Shown in pieces: positions 26,642 through 35,050 of a stretch of DNA of 40,794 nucleotides; positions within the stretch are counted from its first letter, which is position 1; every line of letters starts with the position of its first letter. The DNA comes from JAVBPA01 sp031549925. Lineage in GTDB: Bacteria > Bacillota > Clostridia > Oscillospirales > CAG-272. A program made the position numbers and the translations under genes. Below the pieces are notes generated by a model. The model was not told the origin of the DNA. It made no database searches and worked only from the letters and a program-made list of their open reading frames with translations. The stretch covers positions 1-40,794 of the forward strand of contig JAVBPA010000002.1 in assembly GCA_031549925.1 (NCBI GenBank), given 5' to 3'.

Positions 26642-27559
26642 TTATTCCCATTTAAGTTTTATTGCACTTATTCCATTTTCGGGATAAAAAACGCTTAACA
26701 TATAGTATGTTCCGTCACTGTCGCATATAAATTCCGGTGCATGAGCGAATAAAATATTTAACGGCGCGTAATTTTGAGAAAAACTTTCTATTGTTTTACC
26801 GGCAAAAACGAATGTACGATTATCGTAACAACTGTTTGTACCATCGTGTATACACCAAAAAAGATAATACATCCCTTCCCTTTTCATCAGAAACGGAGAT
26901 TCCGCGCTTCCGTGAGAAAAGGGATATTTTTGTAATATTTCAGCTTTTGAAAAAATTTTCATGTCATATGATGTACGATAATAAACATCCGTGTTATCAA
27001 TATATAAAATAATATATCTCTCCCCGTCAAAATACACATACGGATCACGCCCGTACGGTTTTTCACATTCGAAAAGTTCATTTGTTTCCCATGATTTAAA
27101 ATCTTCGGATGAAGCACATCTTATTTTTCCGGGGCTGTATATTATTTTATATTTTTCATCGTGTTTCATTAAATGAGGAGCCCATATTTCATTTATTCCG
27201 TCATTACGCTGCTTGGGATATAATATTTTTTCATTATCGGAAAACGAATCTTCATAAAATAAATCTTTAAATGATTCGCCTTTAGCGGTGCAATGGAACA
27301 ATTGATATTCTGCTTCATGTACAGTTTCATCACGGAAATCAAAAGCGGAATAAAATCCAATCGGACGCGGATGAGTTATTCCGGTAATATGCCATTCACC
27401 GTTTTCGTTTATTATGCTGAAATCGTTTGTTATCCAATCACTGTATGTTTTACCGTTACTAAAAGAAAGTGTATCCGGCCCTAAATAAACATCCGGTTGA
27501 GGTTTGTATATACGGATGTATTTTCCGTCTTCGCGCGGTATCATAATTTTTTCTGTCAT
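26642..27559 (-). CDS. Five-bladed beta-propeller glycosidase-like protein (GH43/GH32 clan)
   Basis: The 305 residues show the GH43/GH62/GH32-type propeller: TNDFSIINENGEWHITG (first-blade Asp), EIWAPHLMKHDEKYKIIYS, PYGRDPYVYFDGERYIILY (the second Asp) and SAESPFLMKREGMYYLFW (Glu acid). The spacing matches the three-acid pocket of furanosidases and arabinanases. There is no signal peptide, so it acts inside the cell. Its ATG overlaps the permease stop (ATGA), so it is translated from the transporter mRNA, suggesting the imported compound or its derivative is the substrate. Which sugar is unknown. Confidence 0.7.
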   Translation of the reverse strand: MTEKIMIPREDGKYIRIYKPQPDVYLGPDTLSFSNGKTYSDWITNDFSIINENGEWHITGITHPRPIGFYSAFDFRDETVHEAEYQLFHCTAKGESFKDLFYEDSFSDNEKILYPKQRNDGINEIWAPHLMKHDEKYKIIYSPGKIRCASSEDFKSWETNELFECEKPYGRDPYVYFDGERYIILYIDNTDVYYRTSYDMKIFSKAEILQKYPFSHGSAESPFLMKREGMYYLFWCIHDGTNSCYDNRTFVFAGKTIESFSQNYAPLNILFAHAPEFICDSDGTYYMLSVFYPENGISAIKLKWE

Positions 27560-28305
27560 ATTTTTTCTCCGCTTATTATTTTTATTAAAAATTTCAAGAG
27601 TTTTTCGATAATAACGCTAAGCATTACGAGGGAAACCGTCCAAACAAAAAGATCTGTTGTTTCAAGATATAATTTTTTCTGATATATTTCTTTGCCTATT
27701 GATATCAGAGGCGTGCATAAAACCTCTGCGGCAATTCCGGCTTTCCAAGCAAGTCCGCATGCGGTTACACACGAAGAATAAAACATCGGCAAAACGGAGG
27801 GTATATAAAAATGATAAACTTTATATATACCGACAACTCCGTATAAATCCGCGACTTCCGAAAGCTCTTTATCTACCGTTTTTAAAGCTCCGGAAAGACT
27901 GTCGTATATAACCGGTAATACCATTAAAAAAGATATCACCGAAGGAACTAATTCTTTTCCTATCCAAATAAGAAACAAAACTATTATAGAAGCTACAGGT
28001 GTTGATCTGACCGCAATTATTAACGGAGATAAAAATTCTTTAACAGTTTTTGAAACAAAAGATATAACGGTAAGTAAAACCGCTGCGGCAATCCCGATAA
28101 TCAATCCAGAAACAACACGTAAAACCGAAGCGGTTACAGTTTGCCAATAACCCGAAGTTTTAATCATTTCAAAAAAACGCAATAAAACTTCATAAGGTGA
28201 CGGAAGCAAAAGCTTTTTATTTATAAAATACGCTGTTATTTCCCAAAGCAGCAGCCAAAACATGACTGATGATGCTTTTAAAAACAACTTTTTAAAATTA
28301 TTCAT
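27556..28305 (-). CDS. ABC transporter permease, SsuC/TauC-like
   Basis: This 249-residue membrane protein has about six hydrophobic segments and the EAA loop LSEVADLYGVVGIYKVYHFY followed by IPSVLP, the site where an ATPase docks. SPLIIAVRSTPVASIIVLFLIW and SSCVTACGLAWKAGIAAEVL are typical of the nitrate/sulfonate/taurine permease group (BPD_transp_1). It starts 2 nt after the binding protein gene and overlaps the GH43-like gene by 4 nt. No ATPase gene is adjacent in this window. The sulfonate family name need not mean the substrate is a sulfonate. Confidence 0.85.
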   Translation of the reverse strand: MNNFKKLFLKASSVMFWLLLWEITAYFINKKLLLPSPYEVLLRFFEMIKTSGYWQTVTASVLRVVSGLIIGIAAAVLLTVISFVSKTVKEFLSPLIIAVRSTPVASIIVLFLIWIGKELVPSVISFLMVLPVIYDSLSGALKTVDKELSEVADLYGVVGIYKVYHFYIPSVLPMFYSSCVTACGLAWKAGIAAEVLCTPLISIGKEIYQKKLYLETTDLFVWTVSLVMLSVIIEKLLKFLIKIISGEKI

Positions 28306-28307
28306 TT

Positions 28308-29279
28308 TTATTTACTGTAATAAAAATTATCCTCCGGTAATTTTCCGCCGACGGATGCCGGATTAGCTTTAAATAATTCACTCAAAAATCCTCCGAGTTG
28401 TTTTTTTAATTCAGAACCGTCTATATATGTTATGTTGCAATTAGGTAAAGCTTTTAGTGCGGTATCCGCTTTTTCCAATATACCGTATTTTGATATCAAA
28501 TCTGCGGCTTCGTTATTATTTGAATTAACGTAATCCACGGATTTTTTGTATTCATCCATAAATTTATTAACCGATTCAGGATTGCTTTCTAAAAATTTAT
28601 TGCGGACTACAACAACTCCCTGTAAAACAGATCCGTTTTCCGCTGTTATTTTATCCCATTCTTCAGTTAAGTTTAAAGCTATTTTTATTTCCGGTTTAGC
28701 CGATGTAACAACCGAGACATTAGGTTCGGGAAGCATAGCTATCTGAACATCCGAATTTCCGGAAACCAGCATTGAAGCGAGCTCCGCATGGGCTGTGAGA
28801 TATTCTATTTCGACTTCAACACCGACTTTTAAACCATTATTTTCAAGTATATAATTTAAAATATATTCCGGAGTAGAACCTTGCCCTGTAGCATAAATTT
28901 TTTTCCCTTTCAAATCCGAAACGCTATTTATTGTTCCTGTTGTGTCAAGCAAATATAAAACACCTTTGGTGCTTGCCGTCAAAACGGTGACTTCACCGTT
29001 TGTTTTATTATATAAAACAGAAGCTAAATTCGAGGGAACAGCCGCTATATCCGTATCTCCGGATATAATAGCAGCACTTACTTCATCGGGAGCAGTTGCT
29101 ACTGTAAAGTTATAATTATTTTTTGTTTTTTTATCTTCATTATCCTGCATTATTTTTACAGCTCCCATCCCTGAAGGTCCCGCTAAAACAGTTATGTTAA
29201 CATCCGTTTTTTCGCCGGAACAGGAATAAGCTGTTAATATTATAAAAAGTGCAACAAATATTAATACTATTTTTTTCAT
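28308..29279 (-). CDS. ABC transporter substrate-binding lipoprotein, NMT1/SsuA-like
   Basis: The start at 29279 has GGAGA 8 nt upstream; it overlaps the TGA of the regulator gene by ATGA. The 323-residue lipoprotein begins KKIVLIFVALFIILTAYSC. The core has VLAGPSGMGAVKIMQDN, ISGDTDIAAVPSNLASVLYN, VSDLKGKKIYATGQGSTPEY and SDVQIAMLPEPNVSVV, matching periplasmic-binding fold proteins of the NMT1/SsuA/ThiY group. It would deliver its ligand to the adjacent permease. The ligand is unknown. No ATP-binding subunit is encoded beside it. Confidence 0.88.
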   Translation of the reverse strand: MKKIVLIFVALFIILTAYSCSGEKTDVNITVLAGPSGMGAVKIMQDNEDKKTKNNYNFTVATAPDEVSAAIISGDTDIAAVPSNLASVLYNKTNGEVTVLTASTKGVLYLLDTTGTINSVSDLKGKKIYATGQGSTPEYILNYILENNGLKVGVEVEIEYLTAHAELASMLVSGNSDVQIAMLPEPNVSVVTSAKPEIKIALNLTEEWDKITAENGSVLQGVVVVRNKFLESNPESVNKFMDEYKKSVDYVNSNNNEAADLISKYGILEKADTALKALPNCNITYIDGSELKKQLGGFLSELFKANPASVGGKLPEDNFYYSK

Positions 29280-30007
29280 AAAAATTTCTCCAATTCTGTT
29301 TTTGATATTATGGTAATATTTCTTTCTGATCTGATAATACATCCTGATTTTTCTAAATTATTAAAAGCGCGGTAAAGCGAAGCTCTTCCAATGTCGAGAG
29401 ATTCTGATAAGGGTTTTAAAGCAACCGGAAGATATATTTGCGGAAGTAATTTTATTTCATCTTTCTTTATAAATTCTGTTTCTTCTTTTTCATTTGATTT
29501 TATTTTTTCATTAAGTAAATTTAAAATATAAACAGCGAGTCTGCTCTCCGCGTTCCCTGCTGTAAAAGAAGCTATTTTTTCGTTTAAAAAACGGATTCTT
29601 CCGGATAAAAAATCGATATAATTTATAGCTGCCGTATAATCAGATTTAAATAAATCAATTATTACTTTCTTTGGAATAAACAATATTTTTGATTTGTTTT
29701 TAGAAATTATTTTAGCAATATTTTCGTTTTTTCCGAAAACTGAAGCCGCTCCGAATATTCCTCCTTTTTTTATTTTGTTTATAACTACAGTTTTTCCTTT
29801 GGAAGCTGTCGATATATTTATATTTCCCGAAAGTACAAAACCTACAGATTTATTTTCAGAAGATGTTTCATATATAACTTCTCCAGCGTTAAAATTCGTT
29901 ATATACAATTCTCCGCTTTCCGCGGTTTTCTGTATTATCGTTTCATCTATATTTTTGAATAAAAATATATCTTTTATTATATTATAAATTTTAGTTTTTT
30001 CTTCCAA
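29276..30007 (-). CDS. Crp/Fnr family transcriptional regulator
   Basis: The start is TTG at 30007, with GGAAGGTGATGG 5 nt before it; an in-frame ATG at 30037 lies inside the promoter (between the -35 and -10) and cannot be the start. The 243-residue product has an N-terminal cyclic-nucleotide-type beta-roll (AGEVIYETSSENKSVGFVLSG, GGIFGAASVFGKNENIA) and a C-terminal winged HTH (LSESLDIGRASLYRAFNNLE, KSGCIIRSERNI). The Arg/Glu of the cAMP pocket are not clear and no Cys cluster is present, so the effector may differ. Its stop overlaps the binding protein start by ATGA, making it the first gene of the transporter operon. Confidence 0.85.
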   Translation of the reverse strand: MEEKTKIYNIIKDIFLFKNIDETIIQKTAESGELYITNFNAGEVIYETSSENKSVGFVLSGNINISTASKGKTVVINKIKKGGIFGAASVFGKNENIAKIISKNKSKILFIPKKVIIDLFKSDYTAAINYIDFLSGRIRFLNEKIASFTAGNAESRLAVYILNLLNEKIKSNEKEETEFIKKDEIKLLPQIYLPVALKPLSESLDIGRASLYRAFNNLEKSGCIIRSERNITIISKTELEKFL

Positions 30008-30027
30008 ACCATCACCTTCCCGCGAAT

Positions 30028-30056
30028 AGTGTATCATATGGTACAGTTTTTGTCAA
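30028..30056 (-). promoter_or_regulatory. Sigma-A promoter of the Crp-transporter operon
   Basis: On the minus strand TTGACA (30051-30056), a 17-nt spacer and TACACT (30028-30033). Transcription would begin near 30021, leaving about 14 nt that contain the Shine-Dalgarno site before the TTG at 30007. Confidence 0.8.
30030..30045. promoter_or_regulatory. Candidate operator, 16-bp palindrome in promoter spacer
   Basis: TGTATCATATGGTACA is a palindrome with one mismatched pair (TGTAT-N6-GTACA), close in design to Crp-type sites (TGTGA-N6-TCACA). It overlaps the -10 box and fills the spacer, where binding would block RNA polymerase. The adjacent Crp-like protein is the obvious candidate ligand. 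Confidence 0.5.
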
Positions 30057-30065
30057 TGGTTTTCA

Positions 30066-30105
30066 TAAAAAAAAGAAATAATAATCACTATACAATAATT
30101 ATTAT
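30066..30105 (-). terminator. Intrinsic terminator of trpB2
   Basis: On the minus strand an 8-bp all-A/T stem ATAATAAT/ATTATTAT with a 12-nt loop is followed by TTCTTTTTTTT, about 25 nt after the trpB2 stop. It is a weak stem, but the T-tract is long. Confidence 0.55.
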
Positions 30106-30129
30106 CCCTTTTATTAAAACTATTATTTG

Positions 30130-31500
30130 TTAATTAATTTTCGGTAGTGAATTGAATCCTTTTTCCAGATCGGCATCGGTAGGAATGGAATCTGAGATAT
30201 TTCCCTCGTTGTATGAAGCGTACGCAGTCATATCGAAATATCCTGTTCCGGTAAGTCCGAATAATATAGTTTTTTCTTCTCCGCTCTCACGGCATTTTAT
30301 TGCTTCATCGATTGCCGCTTTTATCGCATGAGCGGATTCCGGAGCGGGAAGAATTGTTTCAAGTCTTGCGAATTGTACAGCAGCTTCAAATATTTTTGTC
30401 TGTTCTACTGATATTGCTTCCATATATCCGTCATGATATAGTTTTGAAAGAATGGGGGACATTCCATGATAGCGAAGTCCGCCCGCGTGGTTTGACGAAG
30501 GAATAAAATTACATCCGAGTGTATACATTTTTGCCATAGGAGTAATCCTGCCTGTATCACAAAAATCATATGCGAATTTACCTCTTGTGAGAGACGGACA
30601 AGATTTTGGTTCGACGGCTATTATACGCGGATTATGTTTTTTTTGTATTTTATCTCTCATAAAAGGAGCAATAATTCCGCCTAAATTTGATCCTCCGCCC
30701 GCGCAGCCTATTACGATATCGGGATATTCGCCGAGTTCAGCCATAGCAAGTTCCGATTCAAGTCCGATAATCGATTGATGCAGCAATACCTGATTTAAAA
30801 CAGAACCTAAAACATAGCGGCAGTTTTCCGTTGTAACAGCTTTTTCTACAGCTTCCGATATCGCACAACCCAAACTTCCGGTTGTTTCGGGATGTTCTAT
30901 TAATATTTTTCTTCCCGCTTCTGTCGTCATTGAAGGACTGGGTATTACTTTTGCTCCGAAAGTTTCCATAACAGATTTTCTGAAAGGTTTTTGTATAAAC
31001 GAACCTTTAACCATATATACCGTTAAAGGAATTCCGTAGAAAGAACAAGCTTCAGCTAAAGCTGTTCCCCATTGTCCCGCTCCGGTTTCGGTTGTAAGTT
31101 CTTTAATTCCCTGTTTCTTTGCATAATATGCCTGCGGTATCGCGGAATTAAGTTTATGGCTTCCCGATGTATTGTTACCTTCAAATTTACAATATATTTT
31201 AGCGGGAGTTTTAAGTTCGCGTTCAAGATTATATGCACGTATCAGGGGTGAAGGTCTGTAAATACGGTACATGTCGATAATTTCACCCGGAATATCGATA
31301 TAAGCATTTTTATCATCAAGCTCCTGGCGGGATAATTCATCGCAAAAGACTCTTGTCAAATCTCCGTATTCCGCCGGTTTCATTGTTGCGGGGTTCAGCA
31401 TTGGTTCAGGTTTTTCTATCATGTCAGCGCGAAGATTATACCATGCGCTCGGAATTTGGTTTTCTTTTAAATAATAGCGGTTCGGAATTCTTTCTTTCAT
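30130..31500 (-). CDS. trpB2: TrpB2-type tryptophan synthase beta chain
   Basis: This 456-residue PLP enzyme has the TrpB2 N-terminal extension (NQIPSAWYNLRADMIEKPEP), SGSHK116LNSAIPQAYYAK with the PLP lysine, TETGAGQWGTALAEACSFYG, the phosphate cup VIGCAGGGSNLGGII, and a long C-terminal NHAGGLRYHGMSPIL section absent from TrpB1. TrpB2 enzymes condense indole with serine, usually without TrpA, and can salvage indole. No trpA or other trp gene is nearby. Expression is probably controlled by the T-box leader at 31755-32141. The SD is AAGGAG. TrpB2 versus TrpB1 is clear from the extension. Confidence 0.93.
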   Translation of the reverse strand: MKERIPNRYYLKENQIPSAWYNLRADMIEKPEPMLNPATMKPAEYGDLTRVFCDELSRQELDDKNAYIDIPGEIIDMYRIYRPSPLIRAYNLERELKTPAKIYCKFEGNNTSGSHKLNSAIPQAYYAKKQGIKELTTETGAGQWGTALAEACSFYGIPLTVYMVKGSFIQKPFRKSVMETFGAKVIPSPSMTTEAGRKILIEHPETTGSLGCAISEAVEKAVTTENCRYVLGSVLNQVLLHQSIIGLESELAMAELGEYPDIVIGCAGGGSNLGGIIAPFMRDKIQKKHNPRIIAVEPKSCPSLTRGKFAYDFCDTGRITPMAKMYTLGCNFIPSSNHAGGLRYHGMSPILSKLYHDGYMEAISVEQTKIFEAAVQFARLETILPAPESAHAIKAAIDEAIKCRESGEEKTILFGLTGTGYFDMTAYASYNEGNISDSIPTDADLEKGFNSLPKIN

Positions 31501-31754
31501 TTTATTTTCTCCTTATCTTTTTATAAAAGATTTTATGATTTCTTAATTACAAGCTGTTGTTTTGATTTAAAATTTAATTAGCTTCCTGCGAAATTTTTGA
31601 TTTATCAAAAACAAAAAATTTAATCTGTTTGAAAAAATTATAATTCTTTTAAACAATTTTATATAAAACTAAATAAACATCATTTTTTATCCGGAAACGA
31701 TTTTTAAATATCATTTTCACTGTAATTTTAATTATCAAATTGTTTGATAGAAAT
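31501..31754 (-). other. 5' untranslated stretch between T-box terminator and trpB2
   Basis: This 254-nt AT-rich leader ends in the trpB2 ribosome site. A 21-codon open frame starting with ATG on the minus strand has no Trp codons and no ribosome site. I see no further conserved RNA element; it may hold an A/T-rich hairpin of no obvious role. Confidence 0.5.
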
Positions 31755-31787
31755 AAAAAAGCCTCGCGTATATAAAAATACGCAAGG
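31755..31787 (-). terminator. Regulated terminator of the T-box leader
   Basis: On the minus strand CCTTGCGTAT pairs with ATACGCGAGG (one mismatch) around a TTTTAT loop and is followed by CTTTTTTATTT. Its 5' arm follows the T-box sequence, so it competes with the antiterminator fold. Confidence 0.85.
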
Positions 31788-32141
31788 ACAGAAAATATAT
31801 CTGCGGTACCACCTTGATTGATACATTTTTATTATGTATCCGCTCACTGGAATGCCATCACACTCCGCGCCTTGTAACGCAGGCTTACGTTTCCACTAAT
31901 CAAAATCGTGAATTTTTCGTTTGAAATCCATTTTATAAAAAGAAATTCTTCTAAAATATTCTTTGGATTAATATATTTCACCGGACATAAATTCCCGGAA
32001 ATTCACGTTTTTTTCGTTTCACCCTCCGAAGTCCATTTGAATGACAGTAGTTCGCCGCATTCTCAGCACCGCGGCTCTCTGTAGAAACTTATCAAACTTT
32101 ATTTCTTCATCTCAGGTTTCGTTTTATTTAAATTATAAATC
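31755..32141 (-). promoter_or_regulatory. T-box leader controlling trpB2
   Basis: On the minus strand the T-box core AAGGTGGTACCGCAG lies at about 31801-31816. Upstream is the Stem I hallmark ACAGAGAGCCGCGGTGCTGA (about 32060-32080), with GCCGC/GCGGC forming the distal stem. Further down, GTGAATT and AATTCAC pair over a long central helix. In the lower Stem I, TTTGAT/ATCAAA and AAG/CTT close around an unpaired UGGA (32035-32032), the best specifier candidate: UGG for tRNA-Trp, followed by the usual purine. An uncharged tRNA would stabilise the antiterminator and turn on trpB2. The UGGU of the T-box pairs best with an A73 discriminator, whereas Trp tRNAs of bacteria usually have G73, so specifier identity is not proven. 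Confidence 0.85.
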
Positions 32142-32147
32142 TATATC

Positions 32148-32176
32148 ATTATATTATGAAAACATTTTTTTGTCAA
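32148..32176 (-). promoter_or_regulatory. Consensus sigma-A promoter of T-box-trpB2
   Basis: On the minus strand TTGACA (32171-32176), a 17-nt spacer and TATAAT (32148-32153): a perfect consensus. The transcript would begin near 32141, just upstream of the Stem I sequence. Confidence 0.85.
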
Positions 32177-32230
32177 TACTGTATAAAAGCCAAATATTAT
32201 ACCTGTTTTTATATAATATTTTATATATAA

Positions 32231-32260
32231 TTGACAAACGATGACGAAAATATATAAAAT
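32231..32260 (+). promoter_or_regulatory. Possible upstream promoter of galE
   Basis: TTGACA (32231-32236), an 18-nt spacer and TAAAAT (32255-32260). It lies just before the stronger galE promoter at 32265 and would give a longer leader. Confidence 0.45.
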
Positions 32261-32264
32261 GTAG

Positions 32265-32293
32265 TTGATATAATTATATAATCATGTTATAAT
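32265..32293 (+). promoter_or_regulatory. Sigma-A promoter of galE
   Basis: TTGATA (32265-32270), a 17-nt spacer and TATAAT (32288-32293). The transcript would begin near 32300, with GGGAGGA (32313-32319) as the ribosome site before ATG 32326. Confidence 0.75.
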
Positions 32294-32325
32294 GCGGTGA
32301 TATTTTATAATTGGGAGGATTTTTT

Positions 32326-33303
32326 ATGTCTGTATTAATAACCGGAGGAGCAGGTTATATCGGAAGCCATTGCGCTAAAATCATGAACGAAAACGGCTTC
32401 GATGTTGTAGTTATCGATAATTTGTCAAAAGGTCACTCCGAATCAATTTCGGGTATAAAATTTTATTGCGGTAATATTGGAAACGAAGATCTTTTAAATA
32501 AAATTTTTTCCGAAAATAACATTGAAGGCGTCGTTCATTTTGCAGCATATTCGCTTGTGGGAGAAAGCATGGAAAAACCGCACGAATATTTTAAAAATAA
32601 TGTTTCAGAAACGATAACAATGCTTGGTTCAATGGTAGCTCATGGAATTAAAAAACTTGTTTTTTCTTCTACAGCGGCTACATACGGAATACCGGAAAAA
32701 TCTCCAATAACCGAACAATTTACACAAAATCCTATTAACACATACGGAGAAACAAAACTCACAGTAGAAAAAATATTAAAATGGTACGACAAAGCATACG
32801 GACTTAAAAGCGTTTGTTTGAGATATTTCAATGTGGCAGGAGCATATCCTGACGGAAGTATCGGAGAAGCTCATAATCCCGAAACTCATTTAATTCCGAT
32901 TATACTCGAAACAGCTCTCGGGAAACGCGAATTTATGAATATCTACGGAAATGATTATCCTACGGCAGACGGTACATGTATCAGAGATTATATCCATGTT
33001 TGTGACTTAATTTACGCACATATAAAAGCTTTTAATTATCTTTCTGAAAAAAATACAAGCGAAGCTTTTAATTTAGGTTCAGGCGGGGGATATTCTAATC
33101 TTGAAATACTTGAAACGGCAAAAAAAATTACAAAAAAAATTATCCGAACAGAATTTTATGAAAGAAGATTCGGTGATCCTCCCGTGCTTGTTGCATCAAG
33201 CGAAAAAGCGGAAAAAATTTTGGGATGGAAAAGAAAATACGATATTAACGATATAATCGAATCAGCCTGGCTTTGGCATAAAACGCATCCGAACGGATTT
33301 TGA
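32326..33303 (+). CDS. galE: UDP-glucose 4-epimerase GalE
   Basis: The start is ATG 32326 with GGGAGGA 6 nt before it; the TTG at 32311 overlaps the ribosome site. The 325-residue SDR enzyme begins MSVLITGGAGYIGSHCAKIM (GxxGxxG NAD site) and has FAAYSLVGESMEKPHEYF, FSSTAATYG and Y140GETK144, the catalytic Tyr-Lys pair, then LRYFNVAGAYPDG and IRDYIHVCDL. It interconverts UDP-glucose and UDP-galactose for galactose use or for surface glycan precursors. It is monocistronic, read from its own promoters. Confidence 0.95.
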   Translation: MSVLITGGAGYIGSHCAKIMNENGFDVVVIDNLSKGHSESISGIKFYCGNIGNEDLLNKIFSENNIEGVVHFAAYSLVGESMEKPHEYFKNNVSETITMLGSMVAHGIKKLVFSSTAATYGIPEKSPITEQFTQNPINTYGETKLTVEKILKWYDKAYGLKSVCLRYFNVAGAYPDGSIGEAHNPETHLIPIILETALGKREFMNIYGNDYPTADGTCIRDYIHVCDLIYAHIKAFNYLSEKNTSEAFNLGSGGGYSNLEILETAKKITKKIIRTEFYERRFGDPPVLVASSEKAEKILGWKRKYDINDIIESAWLWHKTHPNGF

Positions 33304-33489
33304 CAAAAAATTAAAAAGTTAATTAAAAACATTAAAGAAATCTGTTTTGTTTTTAATCAAATTAATAATTATCAATCATATTAATAAAATATTTTTATAA
33401 AAAATTAAAAACAGAAACCGAAGAATTTACGTTTCGAATTATAATTTACAATTTCATAAAAATATTAGATATACGGGATCATTATAAAA

Positions 33490-35031
33490 ATGGAAAAAGA
33501 ATATATAATCAGGGGTTATTCTCCTAAAAAATTATTTAACTTATTTGAAGATATATCAAAAATCCCGAGAGGTTCGGGAAACGAATCGAGAATTGCTGAT
33601 TTTATTGTTGAGTTTGCGATCAAAAAAAATTTATATTATTACCGCGATAAATTCAATAATGTTTATGTAAGAAAAACCGCTTCCAGTAAATATAAAAATT
33701 ATCCCCCCATTTTGATGCAGGCTCATATTGATATGGTCTGCGAAAAAAATTCCGGTACTGTACACGATTTTAATTCCGATCCTCTTGATTTATATATAAC
33801 GGAAGAAGGACTGTTAAAAGCGCGCGGTACGACCCTAGGAAGTGACGATGGAGCGGGTGTTGCTTTAATGCTCGCACTACTCGAAACCGATTCATCTTTT
33901 AACGATTTTTCATTTTCTGATACTGCCATAGTTCCTGATAATGTTAAAAAAATTGATGAAAACATAGAATTACCTGAAATTGAATGTCTTTTCACTTCCA
34001 ATGAAGAAACGGGAATGGATGGTGCTTTAAATTTCGATTATTCCGAAATAAAATCTAAAATACTTATAAATTTAGATTCAGAAGGCGAAGGCATCGCTTG
34101 GGCAGGATGCGCCGGAGGTCTACAAAATAAAATAATATTGCCAACCGATGATATTCCTTTTTACGGACACTGTTTGAAAATTAAAGTTTTCGGTTTGTCA
34201 GGAGGTCATTCGGGTATTGATATCGATAAGAATTTGGAAAATGCTTGCAATATCATGGGAAGAATCTTATCGGATCTTTATAATAAATCTCCATTTAATT
34301 TAATATCATTGACATGCGAAGGTAAAATAAATGTAATCGCGCGCGAATGTGAAGCAGTGATTGCTGTGGTAGAAAAAAACGAATCAAAGGATTTACTTCT
34401 GGCTTTTGAAAAAATCATATACAATGAATTGTCGGAAGCGGATAAAAATTTTAAAATCCATATTAGTCAGGTATCATCTCCGAATTCGATGCTTACTTTT
34501 AAATCAACATACAGAGTCATTTCTATACTTTCACTAGCTCCGTCCGGAGTTTTATGTTTTTCAAGGGAAATGGAAGGTCTTGTTTCGGCTTCATGTAATT
34601 TAGGTAAAATATCGACTTATGAAGATTATATAGAATTTCATTACATGGGACGATCGCAAGATGAAAATTTAATGGACTGGATAAATACCAAATTTAATTG
34701 GCTTGCAAAATTATGTGAAGCGGAAAATTTGTGTTTAGCCCGATATCCCGGATGGCAATACAAAAAAAGCTCCCGCCTGCAAAAAGTTTACACTGATACA
34801 TGGCAAGAGCTATACGGAGGGGTTGCCGAAATAAAAGCTGTTCACGCAGGACTTGAATGCGGAATTATAATTGATAAATCAAAAGGTTATTCAGATATCA
34901 CAGATGCGATTTCAATCGGTCCGCGAATGAGATACATCCACACGCCAAACGAAGAACTTGATTTAAAATCATATGAAAGATTTTATAAATTAGTATATAA
35001 GCTGATAATAAATCTATCTGAATTTAATTAA
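33490..35031 (+). CDS. pepD: PepD-type aminoacyl-histidine dipeptidase (M20C)
   Basis: This 513-residue metallopeptidase shows the M20C plan: IPRGSGNES, QAH79ID81MVCEK, GTTLGSD119DGAGVALMLALLE, FTSNEETGMDGAL (E172 general base and E173), LINLDSEGEG, GLSGGHSGIDI, and AVHAGLECGII. It hydrolyses Xaa-His and other dipeptides in the cytoplasm with two zinc ions. Family members are about 485 residues; the excess is an insert at about 133-163 (acidic, FNDFSFSDTAIV...) between the zinc Asp and the catalytic Glu. The ribosome site is weak (GGGATC). The 186 nt before the gene hold nothing I can name. Confidence 0.9.
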   Translation: MEKEYIIRGYSPKKLFNLFEDISKIPRGSGNESRIADFIVEFAIKKNLYYYRDKFNNVYVRKTASSKYKNYPPILMQAHIDMVCEKNSGTVHDFNSDPLDLYITEEGLLKARGTTLGSDDGAGVALMLALLETDSSFNDFSFSDTAIVPDNVKKIDENIELPEIECLFTSNEETGMDGALNFDYSEIKSKILINLDSEGEGIAWAGCAGGLQNKIILPTDDIPFYGHCLKIKVFGLSGGHSGIDIDKNLENACNIMGRILSDLYNKSPFNLISLTCEGKINVIARECEAVIAVVEKNESKDLLLAFEKIIYNELSEADKNFKIHISQVSSPNSMLTFKSTYRVISILSLAPSGVLCFSREMEGLVSASCNLGKISTYEDYIEFHYMGRSQDENLMDWINTKFNWLAKLCEAENLCLARYPGWQYKKSSRLQKVYTDTWQELYGGVAEIKAVHAGLECGIIIDKSKGYSDITDAISIGPRMRYIHTPNEELDLKSYERFYKLVYKLIINLSEFN

Positions 35032-35050
35032 ACAAATAAAAACATTAAAT

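Noticed and set aside
30008..30037. ATG start of the Crp-like regulator at 30037
   Set aside because: It lies between the -35 and -10 boxes; the TTG at 30007 has a strong ribosome site.
31600..31720. Short leader peptide ahead of trpB2
   Set aside because: The 21-codon frame has no Trp codons and no ribosome site; control is already explained by the T-box.
32020..32060. UAC or CUA as T-box specifier (GAACUACUG)
   Set aside because: It falls next to the distal stem (opposite the AG bulge), not in the lower loop; UGG in the lower loop fits the Trp-related gene better, although the discriminator pairing leaves doubt.
32041..32244. 67-codon open frame across the T-box promoter
   Set aside because: It covers the T-box Stem I and a consensus promoter; low-complexity product, so no real gene.
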